Positions 1 through 10,766 of a stretch of 64,000 nucleotides of DNA are shown here, piece by piece. Made by a program: the position numbers and the translations under genes. The first letter of the stretch is position 1, and every line of letters begins with the position of its first letter. The notes beneath the pieces are model-generated. The model was not told the origin of the DNA and ran no database searches. It worked only from the letters and a program-made list of their open reading frames with translations. The stretch comes from Fomes fomentarius (taxonomy: Eukaryota > Basidiomycota > Agaricomycetes > Polyporales > Polyporaceae): assembly GCA_022606135.1 (NCBI GenBank), contig JABYQN010000002.1, positions 1,922,001-1,986,000 of the forward strand, given 5' to 3'.

Positions 1-2598
1 TCCTCTCTCGCTCAGTCACAACTGGAAGAAATCTCTGCCAAGGGACGCGCTGCCGAGGAGGCTAAAACCGCTGTGGAGACTCAGCTCGCTGCTGCACATA
101 GCGAACTTGAGGCGAAGAACAAGGAGCTCACTTCCCTTCAGAACCAACTCGCCGCTGCCCGTGCAGACGATGCTCACCGTCAGAAGATGGAAGTAGCCCT
201 GTTCACCCAGGAGAAGACCGACTTGCAAGACCAACTTCAGCAAGCGCAGACCTCACTATCTGACCTCGAGGCTCTTCACAAGACCACTGTCGACGAACTC
301 CAGGGCGTTGAACTGGAGCTCAAGAAGGCTGAGGACGAACTCGCGACCTACCTAGCAAACAGCGCCGTTCGCTCCGAGGCCGAAGAGCATCTGCGCAGGG
401 AGATCGCGGAGGTTAGGCAAAAGCACACGGAGGAGACTATCGTGCTCGATGAGCAGCTCAGGAGTGTCACGGATGAGCTTGCGGCGATGAGTCGTCTCCG
501 TGATGAGGCCGATACGTCCCGCAAGGCTGTCGAGGAAGAGCTCGCTCAGACGAGACAGCAACTGGAAACCCGCCTCGCGGAAGCAGGCGATATCCTCAAC
601 ACCGCGAGCCGCTTGGAGGCCGAACTCGAGCAACTCAAGACTGCGCACGGTGAAGAGCTGAGAAGCCTCCGGGCAGAGCTGGACTTAGTCACCGCTGAGC
701 TGCAGGACGTTACGCGTGGGAGGAATGAACTCCAGGCCCTCCATGACAGCACCCTCCGCGAATCCCAGCAACGGGAAGAGGAAGCATCCGAAGTCACACA
801 GAGGGTGCAGGCTCTGGAGGCGCAGCTTGCAGAGCTTCGCGTCGCTCACGCTCAAGAGCTCGAGGACCTGCAGAAGCGACTGGAGGACGTCGACAGGGAG
901 TTGCAAGATAACAAGGCATCCGCCGATGCTCGCCAGCGCGACGCCGCCGAGGAGCTCACCTGCACCGTCGAGGAGCTTCAGAATCGTCTCACCGTACTCA
1001 CCAAGGAGGCGGACGAGTACCGCATGGAGCTTGACGAAGAGAAGGCAGCGCACTCGCGCACGCGGGAGTCTGCGAATGCCGAGCTTCGCGAGGTCATTGC
1101 GATGCACACCGAGGCTGAGACTGCTTTGGCACAGGCTGAGGAGGAAATCCTGAACCTGCGCTCGCAATTGGCGAACGCCGAGGCGTCGTTGCGTGATATG
1201 GAAGAGATGCAGTACCAGGCAACGAACTTGGAGGCCGAGATCCAACGGGCGAAGTCGTTGCAACGCTTCCTGGAGAGTCAGGTCGCTGAGGGGTACGTGT
1301 AATTTCCCCTGCCTCTTTTACGTGGTCTAAAAACTATCATAGTGAACGTCGTGTTGCTGATCTCGAAGCCGAGCTCGAGCAGCTCCGGACGAAGTGCACC
1401 ACTCTGGACAAACGTGCTCAGTCCACTGAAGCGAACCTTGCCATGCAAACCATCCAGCACGAACAAACCGTCGCCGCGCTCAGGCGAGAGCTCAACGTAC
1501 TCCGTTCTCAACCCAGCATCGAGGAAGAGATCGCCGAACTCAAGGAGAAGAACGCGGAGTACGAAGAGCTTCTCCGAGCCAAATGCTTGGAGATCGAGGA
1601 GAACGACGATAAGTTCATCGAGTAGGTTCTCCAGTAGGTCGTACGGGATGAATGCTGACTGTCCTCGCAGCATGATTAAGGAGAAGAAGAAGCTGAACAG
1701 CAAGATTGACTCCTTGAATCGCAAGGTGCAAACCCTCCAGGCTAAGCTCACCGCTGCTAACGAGGCCGCGGCCAAGGCAGCTGAAGTATCTCCCACTGTA
1801 CCCGCACATCTTCCTACGCCTGTCTCCGCCTGGGCGTCCGCTCCCAAGCTCCCATCCGTATTCTCTCCTGCTCTTGCGCCTGCTGCAGTCATCACTAGTT
1901 CTACCAATTCAGCTTCTACCTCCCGTACCATCTCTCGCTCTCGTGTTGTGACAGCACCAGCACTCTCGTCGCTAGATTCCGTGCCCATTCAACCTCCACC
2001 GATGCCCACATTCAGACCCAAGACACCAGAATCCTCACGGAAGCGCATGGCTTCTGGTCCTTCATCGATATCTCGCCCGAAGACACCCGAATCGCGACTT
2101 CCTGCTGTACCAGTGTTCAAGGCTCGCACACCTGAGCGCCACCGCATGCCCACTACCTCCTCCTTGGCGGAGTCCTCTTCTTCCTCGTCCTCCCTTATTG
2201 GTGTTAAGAGGCGCGCACCGGATGACTTCGACGACTGCTCGGCCCTACCTCCTCAAATGTTCTCCGCTGACAGCGCGCCGTTAGACAGCTCTACTCCCGC
2301 GCAACCCACGACGCCGCGCCTCCGGAGGGCGCTGCAGACCATGAGGACGGGCTTCACGCCCAGTCGCAATACAACCCGTGCAGGCTCAGCGTCACCGCGG
2401 CGCGCGACAACTGGCGCGGGCATGTCCGCACCGCTCCCTACCATTATTGACGTGACGAACAGCCCTCGGTCATCGGCGCGTCATGAGCCAGTTAAGGCGG
2501 CGAAGAAGGGATGGCTCGGCAAGATCAAGTCTGCACCTTCGCAAACTCGCGCATTCTCTTCAAGACAGCCTGTCTTCGACCCCCCTGGCATGCGATGA
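1..2598 (+). CDS. Coiled-coil protein, 3' part (N-terminus outside window)
   Basis: The frame is open from base 1, so the gene begins upstream. Exons: 1-1292, 1343-1621 and 1671-2598, joined by 50 and 49 bp GT-AG introns that keep frame. About the first 540 residues are one long heptad-rich coiled coil (strings of E/L/A/Q such as LEAELEQLRTK). The last 300 residues are Ser/Pro/Arg-rich and probably disordered. They contain a repeated phospho-site-like element, RPKTPESS near bases 2016-2034 and RPKTPESR near 2074-2094, plus a related KARTPERH. Such a coiled coil with a basic, proline-directed-kinase-site tail is usual for cytoskeletal, spindle-pole or kinesin-like proteins, but no motor domain or diagnostic domain lies in the window, so I assign no function. 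The gene converges on the D-amino-acid oxidase gene; about 270 bp separate the stops. Confidence 0.8.
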
Positions 2599-2868
2599 CG
2601 GCTTGCTGGATTGGTCCATTATTGATTGAGCATCTCGTCGGCGGCATCGTACATACATTGATTGTACCACTAGGCATTCCTATGTTTATTAGTCTCGTCT
2701 CGATTCGTCTCTCGTTACATCCTATCTCGTATCGTCGTGTTATCCCTCGCATGCGTTCTATCATGTCCATTCTTAATGACATCTTATGCCCTGATTCCTC
2801 ACCGTCGTCTACTTACAGACGTGCGTAATGAGCTACGAATACATCACTTTAAGTCAGCGGCGCACCGC

Positions 2869-4765
2869 TTATTCTTTGTTGGGGTTCAGGTGGGATTCCA
2901 CGAACGAAGCGACCTCTTCCGCGGCACCCCAGGACTGCTGATAACCAGCGCCACTACATGAGAATATTCCATGAGCACGCGACACACGAACGAGACATCA
3001 ACGGCACCTACGCGAATCCATATGCATGCACCACCAACACCACACCCTTCTTCTCAATCTCAGCACCCTCAACGACATGCGCCTCATCCGAGAGCCAGTC
3101 CGTCGCGCGCGGCGTGTCGACCCACTCCGCCTCGACGCGGGGCCCGCCCTTGCGCGCGGGGCGCAGGCCGACGTTGTGCCGGAGGATGCGCGTCTGCGCG
3201 TCCGCGATGGCAGGGGCGAGCGCGGTGCAGCGCGCGAGGATGCCGCGCGCGTCGTCCGCGCTGAAGGAGAGGTCCCAGCTGCCCTCCTGGTACTTGCCGC
3301 CGAGGACGGTCGTGAAGCCCTGCGCGTTCGGCCACGGGCGGGGGATGATGTACGTCGCGTCGCCGAGGGGCTCTGTGCCTGCAAGTTATTTGGGGGAGGC
3401 GGAGGGGGGGAGGCGGAATCAGCAGGGATCGGCGTTGGATAATGGTAGGGTGTGCTCGGGTGGTTTGGTAGAGTGGCACGGGGAGGGTAAGGTGGGACTG
3501 TACCTAGTTCGGTGGAGATGAACTCGTTCACTTTGGGATTGTCGATGACGATCGTCTGCCCGCGGATCGGGTAGACGTCCTTGTCTTCGAGGCCAATTAG
3601 GGATCGTGCGCCTGCATGCATGCGCGTCCACGTCAAGTCAGCTATCCTCCATGCTCGCTCTCCCCGCGCCGACAAACAACTGACCTAACGCTGTCGCGTT
3701 GACCAGCACGCCACCTGGGCCCGCAAGCGCGACGGCCTCGCCGTACGACGCGACCTTCTTGTGCACGAACGCGACGCCGCGCGCCTCGAGCTCTTTCTTG
3801 AGCCACGGGAGGTAGAACGTCGGGCACACGGAGACCGTCTGGAACGCGACGCCGCGCTTCTGGCTCGGAGGCAGCTCGTCTGCGCGGAGCACTCTGAACT
3901 ACATGCAGCAGCGTGCATCAGTTAATGTCATTCCAGCGATGGAGACTGTCAGGCAGTATAAACACAATGAATGCGTCGGGCACTGGTAGGGTCTGGCTTG
4001 GTATGGCAAGCGTATGATGGATGAGGGCATATGAATGAAGACGTACGTCGCGAACGAGGTCCTTGTACCAGATGTTCTCGAGGTCTTTGCCTTCGTCATA
4101 GAAGACCTTGGACGGGGAAGCCTGTCAGAATAACCACATTTACAAGCGATTGCGGTGCATGTTGAGCATTGGCTGCAGAGTGTATCGGATATTGACGATG
4201 CCTCACGATTGCAAGTCCAGAGGGGATCAGGTCCCAGAATTTATCACTTCACGTATACAGTTGTCGAACAGGTCAGTGTATATCTGCTAGGCAAAAATAT
4301 GACATACTATGTTGCTTTCTCCCATTTGTACTTGCGAGGATTGCTGTCGCCCATTGGGGACCAATTTGCGCCCTAGACAGGGAACGAGTGAACCAGACCG
4401 TCAACATGCAGGTAGGTCCGGCAGCACGATGCGGTGGTGCGCGACCACAATTTTCGTTTGATCCTGGCAATGCATGCGATCATAGATGAATGGATTCTAT
4501 GGTAGGAAGCAATGCTGCACTGTGCGGCGGCCGGAACATCCGGCGACGAAATGGAAGCAGACCACATATGACATGCATAAGGAGGACTCACCGCCCATGG
4601 GGAAGCAAACTCCTGCGAGTCGAGGTTCTCGGGCAGCTCGCGCGCGACGACCTTCACTTGGTACCGCGGGTTCTCAGAGAGCACATGTGCGGCGGTGAGG
4701 CCGATGACACCAGCGCCCAGCACGACGACTTGGGTGGACTTTGTGCTTCCTGTCTCAGCAGACAT
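2869..4765 (-). CDS. DAO: D-amino-acid oxidase (FAD)
   Basis: Oxidative deamination of D-amino acids to 2-oxo acids, ammonia and H2O2. Eight exons (minus): 4765-4592, 4372-4308, 4246-4207 (40 nt), 4121-4047, 3898-3685, 3611-3504, 3378-3012 and 2953-2869; all junctions are GT-AG and give 375 residues, normal for the family. Visible landmarks: N-terminal dinucleotide motif [15 protein letters not shown] (about residues 12-26), [29 protein letters not shown] (the PIRGQ motif), [17 protein letters not shown], and the C-terminal FAD signature [15 protein letters not shown]. Most fungal enzymes are peroxisomal and end in a PTS1 such as SKL; this one ends in NPNKE, so targeting is unclear. The start ATG is 11 codons before the GxGxxG strand, as usual. 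A second amino-acid-oxidising flavoenzyme lies 15 kb downstream. Confidence 0.93.
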
Positions 4766-5745
4766 GATGGGCGCTGAGATTGGTGACCAGGGCGGTGTGG
4801 TTTGAGTTCGCTTCGAACGGTATCGGCGCGGAAGGTCGCTTCCGTGGGTCGGGCGTCCGGTGTTGAAAGTTGTGCTGAGTGTGGAATGTTGAGCTTGAGA
4901 AGGCAGCGGAGTGGCCTATACTGGCAGTGGGAAGGGGGTTGCGGTGATCAGTGAGGCGGGAATAGAAACGCGGGGCTCATATGAGCTAGCTTCGAGTCCG
5001 AGTCATCCCGTATTCCGTATGCACACAAGCCTAGATTCGAACAGGAACATCGATCGGACCGGGGACTCACGCTCAACTTCTAAGTTCCTGGACCGCTCTG
5101 GTTATTTGGGACATGCCCCCGGAGCTACACCGTGGGTGGTCATACGCCTAGCAGCCGGCGACCAAACAGAGAAGATGGGGACGATTGAGTCGGACAACGT
5201 TGAGGTTGCCTTTTCGGACGAGGTGAATACGAGGTGCCAGTGCCGCCTATGTGAAATGGAAGCACAGCCACGTATATCTGGATATCTGCAACTCGCGAGC
5301 CTCCGTTCAGGCACCGCGCTCGGACTCGGAGTTGGCAAGGGAGCACAACTGCTGAGTGCGCGTGTCTTTCCGGCTGCGTGCACATCCAGTCTATCGCACA
5401 TCGGGAACAGCTACCGGAGGGAAGATGGTGCCAAATACAGCCGCCTCACGCCCAACGAGTACGTTTCCAAAACAATTATGAGGACACATGGACGACAAAC
5501 TGGACCCGGAGCGCCTGCGAAGTGACCCCATTCCTTCATAGCACAATACCCGATTCCATCGAGCATCACTGCAATCACTACCACAATCGCTCTGGCATAT
5601 AAGACTTTCTCCGTCCGCGACCACACGCCTTCTCCTGCACATCGCTTCCCACCTCCCACTCTCACCTCCGCCACCTGCCCACCAGCCACCATCCGGCGCC
5701 CAAATACAGCACACTTGCCCTTCTCTCTCACAACCCACTCTTCAC
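4766..5745. other. Intergenic, divergent promoter region
   Basis: 980 bp between the divergent D-amino-acid oxidase and the next + gene. An uninterrupted + frame at 4911-5525 has no recognisable domain, and its composition does not look coding, so I treat it as chance. The last 150 bp are CT-rich, as in basidiomycete leaders. Confidence 0.6.
5598..5603 (+). promoter_or_regulatory. TATA-like element of the 5746 gene
   Basis: CATATAAG at 5596-5603, followed by a long CT-rich leader (5605-5745) and an ATG at 5746, which is the usual layout of a basidiomycete promoter. Confidence 0.5.
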
Positions 5746-6305
5746 ATGCAGCGCGCCCCCAGTCCACCTGAGCTCACTCCTCACGAGCGCACTGCTCTCT
5801 GGATACAAGCCCAGGCCTCCCTCGCCGCACAGACCTACGCCGATTCCCAACCACCCTCGCCCGCCAGGTCGTCAACCAAGACGTCTTCATCATACCGCAA
5901 CACCACATCCTCAGAGGAGACCTCCCTCAAGCCTTCCCTCACCCGTACGTCCACCTCCATGCACCACTCCACGCACACACGCGCGCCCAGCGCGAGCACC
6001 ACCCAACGGCCGCGCTACGACTCCCGGTCAAGGAAGTCAAGTCACCCGTTCCCAGTCAGCCCGCCGGGCTCGGGGTATCCTATGCCACTGGAGGTGCACC
6101 CACCACGACAGCAGGAGAGCGAGGGTCGGAAGGCGAGTATTTTAACCCTTCAAGTGCCGCGGTTCGAGATGCGAGGGCTTGCCTACAGACACCGGTTCCA
6201 CGGCCACCGCTGAGGAAGCAGAGGCGGCCGTCGCTCGTCGAGCAGATCATTTCCATTGCGAGCCCTGGTCAGCGACGACGAGCAGACTCCGTGAAGAAGG
6301 GGTAG
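5746..6305 (+). CDS. Small Ser/Pro/Arg-rich protein of unknown function
   Basis: Not recognised. The start ATG follows a TATA-like box and CT-rich leader. My preferred model has exon 1 at 5746-6093 and exon 2 at 6189-6305, giving 154 residues. I chose it because exon 2 in this frame encodes a compact basic end (PVPRPPLRKQRRPSLVEQI...SVKKG) that stops cleanly at 6303-6305. The N-terminus (LTPHERTALWIQAQASLAAQTY) could form one helix; the middle is low-complexity Ser/Thr. RRPSLVE resembles a basophilic kinase (PKA-type) site. The donor (GTGCAC) is weak and the intron is 95 bp; an alternative donor at 6137 with the same acceptor changes the last frame. Confidence 0.5.
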
Positions 6306-7613
6306 ACTTGGACCTGGCCTTCCCGGTCGGTCTGAGTCTCTGCCAGGTGCACAGGGCACAGGGCGACTTGCAGTATAATACAGATACCTGCCGCAGTTTG
6401 CGCAGTTCCCGTATGGACACTGGACGGCTCGCGTGCGTATTACCGGATTTACAACTTTGTATCAGTACCTGTAGGCTGCAACATCAGTCTTTTGCGCAAT
6501 ATCCATTGCATCGTGGGAGGACGTGCGTATATGGTCGGCGGGGCGAAAAGGTAGCTTGAGGCTGTTATCCGATAGACGTGGTATATCATGTCAGTAGTGC
6601 CAGCAGGCCGATCCATTGGGAGCAAAGGCTTCATATTAGCAGGGATGTCAGTGGCAGACGAAACTGAGGACGATCGGAGGCGCCAAAAGCTCGGGCCGGT
6701 AATTATTAGGTAATCCCGCTATTTCCGCATCGAGCAAGGCGGGGTCATCGCCACTGCCGCATCTTGCTTCGATCCACGATGTCTATGGCCACCGGCAACG
6801 CGTCGCTGGCGACAGATGAAGAAAACCTTGAACGACCTTGAAACAGGGTGTCACATAGTACCACACAGCACTATACAGGCACTGCATCTCGTGAGCAATA
6901 TACCGCTAGCCTGCTGACACAAGTCTGGCAGGCATCCTCATGGGTTTCGCCACCCTGCTTCGTCATAGACAATCTGCCTGCGTACGCACTCAGCTGACAT
7001 ATACAGACACCCGCCTACCATCGCACCTAAGCAATGCTCCAGTTATGACAGCCCTCTTTGACTCAGAAGAGTGGTCGACTGGACGTGGTGGCCTTGTCTT
7101 ACCCAAGCGACCGAACAACTTTATGCAAATCGACGGAGCGACCCTCTTCGAAGCCATTCTGGGGACATTCTCGGCAGAACGTGGTACGGAGTCTCCGGCG
7201 ACATAGATCTAATAGCTACTAGCGTCAAGAGAGATCGACAACCGAACCCTCCGTTCCTTTGCATCATTGAGCCGCACAGCAGGTAGTCAATCTCTCCAGA
7301 TGAATCTCGTGGGAAAAGCCAAAGCTGCCCTCAACTGCGAAGGCATGACACAAGACCTACCATTGCCAACGTGCACGCCACAAGGTCAATGCTCGTCTCG
7401 GATAAAAGTGGGGGTACCAGCATTTGCCGCGTCCTCCGACTCTCTGTCCACCCGCGACATCGCGACACCACCCTATCTTTTCCCACTCTAGTCGACCTCT
7501 CTTCACTCAACCACACCAATCTGGTATTGGCTGTATACCCCTCCGACCCTGATATACCGCTCTCGTTTTCATCCATCTTTCATCTGTACTATTGCCGACT
7601 CTCAACGCCAACG
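6306..7613. other. Intergenic
   Basis: 1.3 kb between two co-directional + genes. I see no credible gene. The short frames at 6940-7206 and 7267-7491 lack codon character or domains. The last 200 bp form the leader of the 7614 gene, with a TATA-like GTATA near 7530. Confidence 0.55.
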
Positions 7614-8649
7614 ATGGCACCCGAGGTCCGCTTCAACGCCTTCGGCATCCCCTACCTCGTTGAGTTCGCGAACGTCACCTTCCGGCGGTCGCGGTCGCGC
7701 ACCGGATCGACTTCGACCTCGCACCTCTCCACTTCCTCTGACAGGCACGACAGACGCTCCGCCTCGTCCAGCCTGCACAAGCCCTCCCTCCCCTCCCTGC
7801 GGCGCCTGCACCCCTCGGCCAGCGTCGCGACATTCGACTCGGACTGGACGATCCTGACCGCGTCCTCGGAGACCCTGGCCGCACCCAGCGTCCAGTACTC
7901 CAAGCCCCTCCCGAAGTCCAAGGCCAAGTCCGACCCCCAGTACGATTCCATCTCCAGGGCGAAGGCCGCAGCCAGGGCCCAGTATCAGGCCATGGTCGAG
8001 GGCACGGCCTGTCCGTCTCCCCTGCTGTCGCCCACGTCGAAGCCGCTCCCCGAGATCACGGTCGAGAGCGAGATCGAGACAGAGGGCGAGGGCCTGCTCA
8101 TCCGCTTCACCTCGCAGCTCGCCGCGCACGAGCCACCGCACAAGCTCTCCCACAACCGCCTCGCCCGCCTCAAGTACCGCATCGCCAAGGCCGTCGTCGC
8201 TGCCGGCATGGACTCGTCGCCCGCCTCGGAGGCCGCGAACCCCATGGAGGGCCGCCGCCGCACTCATAGCGCTGCTACCGGCATGAGCGCGAGGGAGCAG
8301 GGGGCGTACCGGGCGTCGTTCTGCAGCATCCGGTCCGAAGAGGTCGAGACGCGCGGCATGCCCAGCTCGCTCTTCCGCGGGACGTACGGGCAGGTCATGG
8401 CTGCGCTCACCGCGGCGGGCCTGACCGCCGCGCCGTGCAAGGAGTCTGGCGTGCAGAATGGTGAGTCCCGTAGCCTGGTCCCGGAGTCCGGAACCCCGGC
8501 TCTTTCGTGCGGTGCATCTCCGTCGTGGAGTGAATTAGTGATTAACAACATGCTTCTGCCCCACAGCTACACGCCTCGGGGCTCTCTTTGTGGCCCGTCA
8601 GGACCCGCATGGCGGCGTCGAGTTCACGAAGGTCACGTTGTGGGCGTGA
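7614..8649 (+). CDS. Hypothetical fungal protein, Ser-rich
   Basis: Not recognised. Exon 1 at 7614-8460, GT-AG intron 8461-8566, exon 2 at 8567-8649; 309 residues. The upstream frame is open to 7371, but the ATG at 7614 (MAPEVRFNAFGIPYLVEF) is preferred because the protein takes on coding-like composition there and the preceding 100 bp look like a leader. A short hydrophobic N-terminal segment is followed by an Arg/Ser-rich stretch, a charged middle (EIETEGEG), a helical basic part (NRLARLKYRIAKAVVAA, about residues 180-196) and a compact end (ATRLGALFVARQDPHGGVEF...TLWA). There is no signal peptide or transmembrane helix. Exon 2 is well supported: the frame resumes a folded-looking segment and ends at once. 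Confidence 0.65.
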
Positions 8650-9004
8650 ACCTGCCGGACCCGGTGCGTCTTCCGTCAGTCATTGAAATGCATGCTGAGC
8701 ATGTGCTTACACCGCATCCTCCAGCTTACTATTTACAGATATTTAACCTAGCACGACGCGCAGTTGTATACTAAGTATCTAGAGGTCCTATGGACATGTG
8801 CCAGGCAGGCAGTGCTTGCCACGTCACCCTATTTCCAATTTTGCTGGTACACGGTGCCGGTGCCTATTCATTATGCTCAGCCTTTCTATGATTTCCGACC
8901 TAGCGTAGTGCAAGTCATATATGTGTGCGATGTATGAGTATATGTCCTTATGCAGTAGTTATGCTGGCAACCATCATAGATGCTCCTGCAAACTCTTTCA
9001 ATAT
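8650..9004. other. Intergenic, no feature seen
   Basis: 3' flank of the 7614 gene up to the tRNA gene; AT-richer than the exons; nothing recognisable. Confidence 0.6.
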
Positions 9005-9084
9005 GAACCCTTGGCACAGTGGTAGCGCGTGAGATTCCAGCTGGGAAATCCTCAAGGTCGTCCGTTCAATCCGGGCAGGGTTCA
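9005..9084 (+). tRNA. trnW-CCA: tRNA-Trp (CCA) with an 8-nt intron
   Basis: An acceptor stem GAACCCT pairs with AGGGTTC, followed by discriminator A. The D arm contains a perfect A box (TGGCACAGTGG). The T arm is GTCCG/CGGGC around loop TTCAATC. The anticodon stem TGAG/CTCA encloses T-T-C-C-A-G, placing CCA at 34-36. Removing 8 nt after position 37 (CTGGGAAA) leaves a 72-nt tRNA. The intron begins CTGG, which can pair with the CCAG of the anticodon loop, as in classical pre-tRNA introns. There are mismatches in the D stem (A.C) and at 31-39 (A.C). A T6 Pol III terminator follows at 9089-9094. The isotype rests on the single in-loop anticodon reading. Confidence 0.82.
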
Positions 9085-9691
9085 ACTCTTTTTTCTGACC
9101 GGAGCCCATAGGCTATTGTATTGGTCTCTATCGCCCGTCACCAGGATCTCTCCAGGTGCGCGAATCAATAGTCATAGAGCTTGGTCACACAATCATAGGC
9201 TGCCCATTCCAGAAGGGTAACTACCGCCACGGGGAAATGCCTTTAGGCACTGAAGGTGGGTTCAGTTCTTTCGGTGACAGTAATCACAATTGCTCTCCAT
9301 TAGCGTTGGACAAGTTCCAAAGAAACAGATATCTGAATTATACGGTATCATCCAAAAATCAAGATGAGCCTATGCATCCCTGGCTTGGTAATTGCATTCG
9401 GTGATTGTTTAGAGCCTTTGACCATGAATTGACCCGGAAATGCCTTTGTAATACGCCAATATCTGGGCAAGCATAGAATCAATAACCAATTACATAATTG
9501 GACCCTAGGCAATGATGGGCAAATCATAGGTTGGTTATATACATGCGTGACGTTGCATCAAGATATCACTTCCTCAGCTTCAAGTTCTTATATACACACC
9601 TTCCACGTTACAGCACAGCAAGGCAGCACAACTGGGAATTGCGTGGAATTAGCACATAACAGTAGTTTAAAGGCATCATTCAACACTGACA
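9085..9691. other. Intergenic, no feature seen
   Basis: AT-rich stretch between the tRNA gene and the 3' end of the first BTB copy; the frame at 9156-9404 looks like chance. Confidence 0.55.
9089..9094 (+). terminator. Pol III terminator of the tRNA gene
   Basis: Run of six T residues 4 bases after the tRNA 3' end. Confidence 0.8.
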
Positions 9692-10766
9692 TCATACCGT
9701 AGTGGGCCAACCTTCCACGTGGAGGTTCAGCATCTTCGGTAGTGCTAGCCACATCTCCTTCTCGAATGTATCCTGGATATTTGCGAGGTGTTTAATGCAG
9801 AGGGTGCACGCGGCCTTGCTTCGTGTAAGACTGTCCATCAACGCCCGGCCTGCATGCAGGACATTGCGTCCCATCGGATAGCCGCCGTCGAAGGTGGGTT
9901 GCCCGACTCGAGCACGGCGGGCATCGAGTACTGCTTGGCACCTGCTGACGCATAGCGGAGAGGCTTCTGCGCACTGCTTGGTGTAGAAGAAGTGCGTGCC
10001 TCGCCTTGTGAAGCAGTCCCGCGCGTTGAGACATCGTTCCAGGTCTTCGGGGATAACTTCTCCAGAGTGCGGTCTGCGCGGGGTCTTCCTTTGATGAGGT
10101 CCGCATTTGGAAGAAGGGCGCAGAGGTAGAACGCGACGGGGAGCATCTCCGTGCAGCCGATGGTGCGGAAGAGGTTGACGGCTTCAAAGCCGTCGAAGGC
10201 GTAGAAGGAGAGATTGGGGAACTTCCCCGGGCCATACGCTTGCCGCCAGGTCGCGAGGTCGGTCGTGAAAACGATCCTGAGCCGGCCGAGGGCCGCGTGG
10301 AGTACCTGCTCGAGCTCGTATTTGTGTCCGAGGCGCGCTAGAGCCGCAGCACAGGCGAATCGGATAGTCTTGCCTGGCTCGAAGAAGCTGTGGATGGGGT
10401 GATACACAGTGGCACATATATGAGATGACAAGCCTGATCGGAACAGAAAAGCAGCGTGCCCGCGTACTTCAGTCCGTCGTACAAGGCATGTAACAGGTGT
10501 TTGAAGTCGTGCGCGGAGTCAGACACGCGTACGACGGGACAGCAGTCGATCTTTTCAGTGCCTTCCGACGGTTGCGGAATAGTGAAGAGGCCATTGAATG
10601 TGTCTGAATGGCGTGAGAGGACGCCTTGGTGGACGCGAAAGGCAGTCTGCTGCGCGACGACGACGATGCTGCCATCCTCGAACCAGAACTGCGTGTCTCG
10701 GAGGAGCTCCTCCTGCCCACTCTCGTTATCGGTTCTCGGTCGTTTGCGCAGAGGCGAAGATGCCAT
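9692..10766 (-). pseudogene. BTB/POZ protein, copy 1, with a 1-nt frameshift
   Basis: Exon 1 is 10766-10468 and exon 2 is 10387-9692, with a GT-AG intron at the same place as in the two paralogues in this window. Exon 1 holds the BTB/POZ core (FWFEDGSIVVVAQQTAFRVH, then LSRHSDTFNGLF and LLHALYDG). Exon 2 has the family's helical part (ALARLGHKYELEQVL, VNLFRTIGCTEMLPVA). Near 10049-10052 the run encoding LSP-ED has one C fewer than in the paralogues, so the frame leaves the conserved path. Shifted by one, the rest reads through without a stop (EDLERCLNARD ... CTLCIKHLA ... VEGWPTTV) to a TGA at 9692-9694. The start at 10766 (MASSPLRKRPR) is chosen over an upstream ATG at 10859 because of its position relative to paralogue starts. 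BTB domains mediate protein-protein contacts; the target is unknown. A sequencing error would restore an intact gene. Confidence 0.7.

Noticed and set aside
5030..5060. Possible reverse-strand tRNA B box (GTTCGAATCTAGG)
   Set aside because: The T stem does not pair and no acceptor or anticodon stem can be built around it.
4911..5525. 204-codon open frame on the + strand in the intergenic region
   Set aside because: No domain, no coding-like composition, no leader; it lies in the promoter region between two divergent genes.
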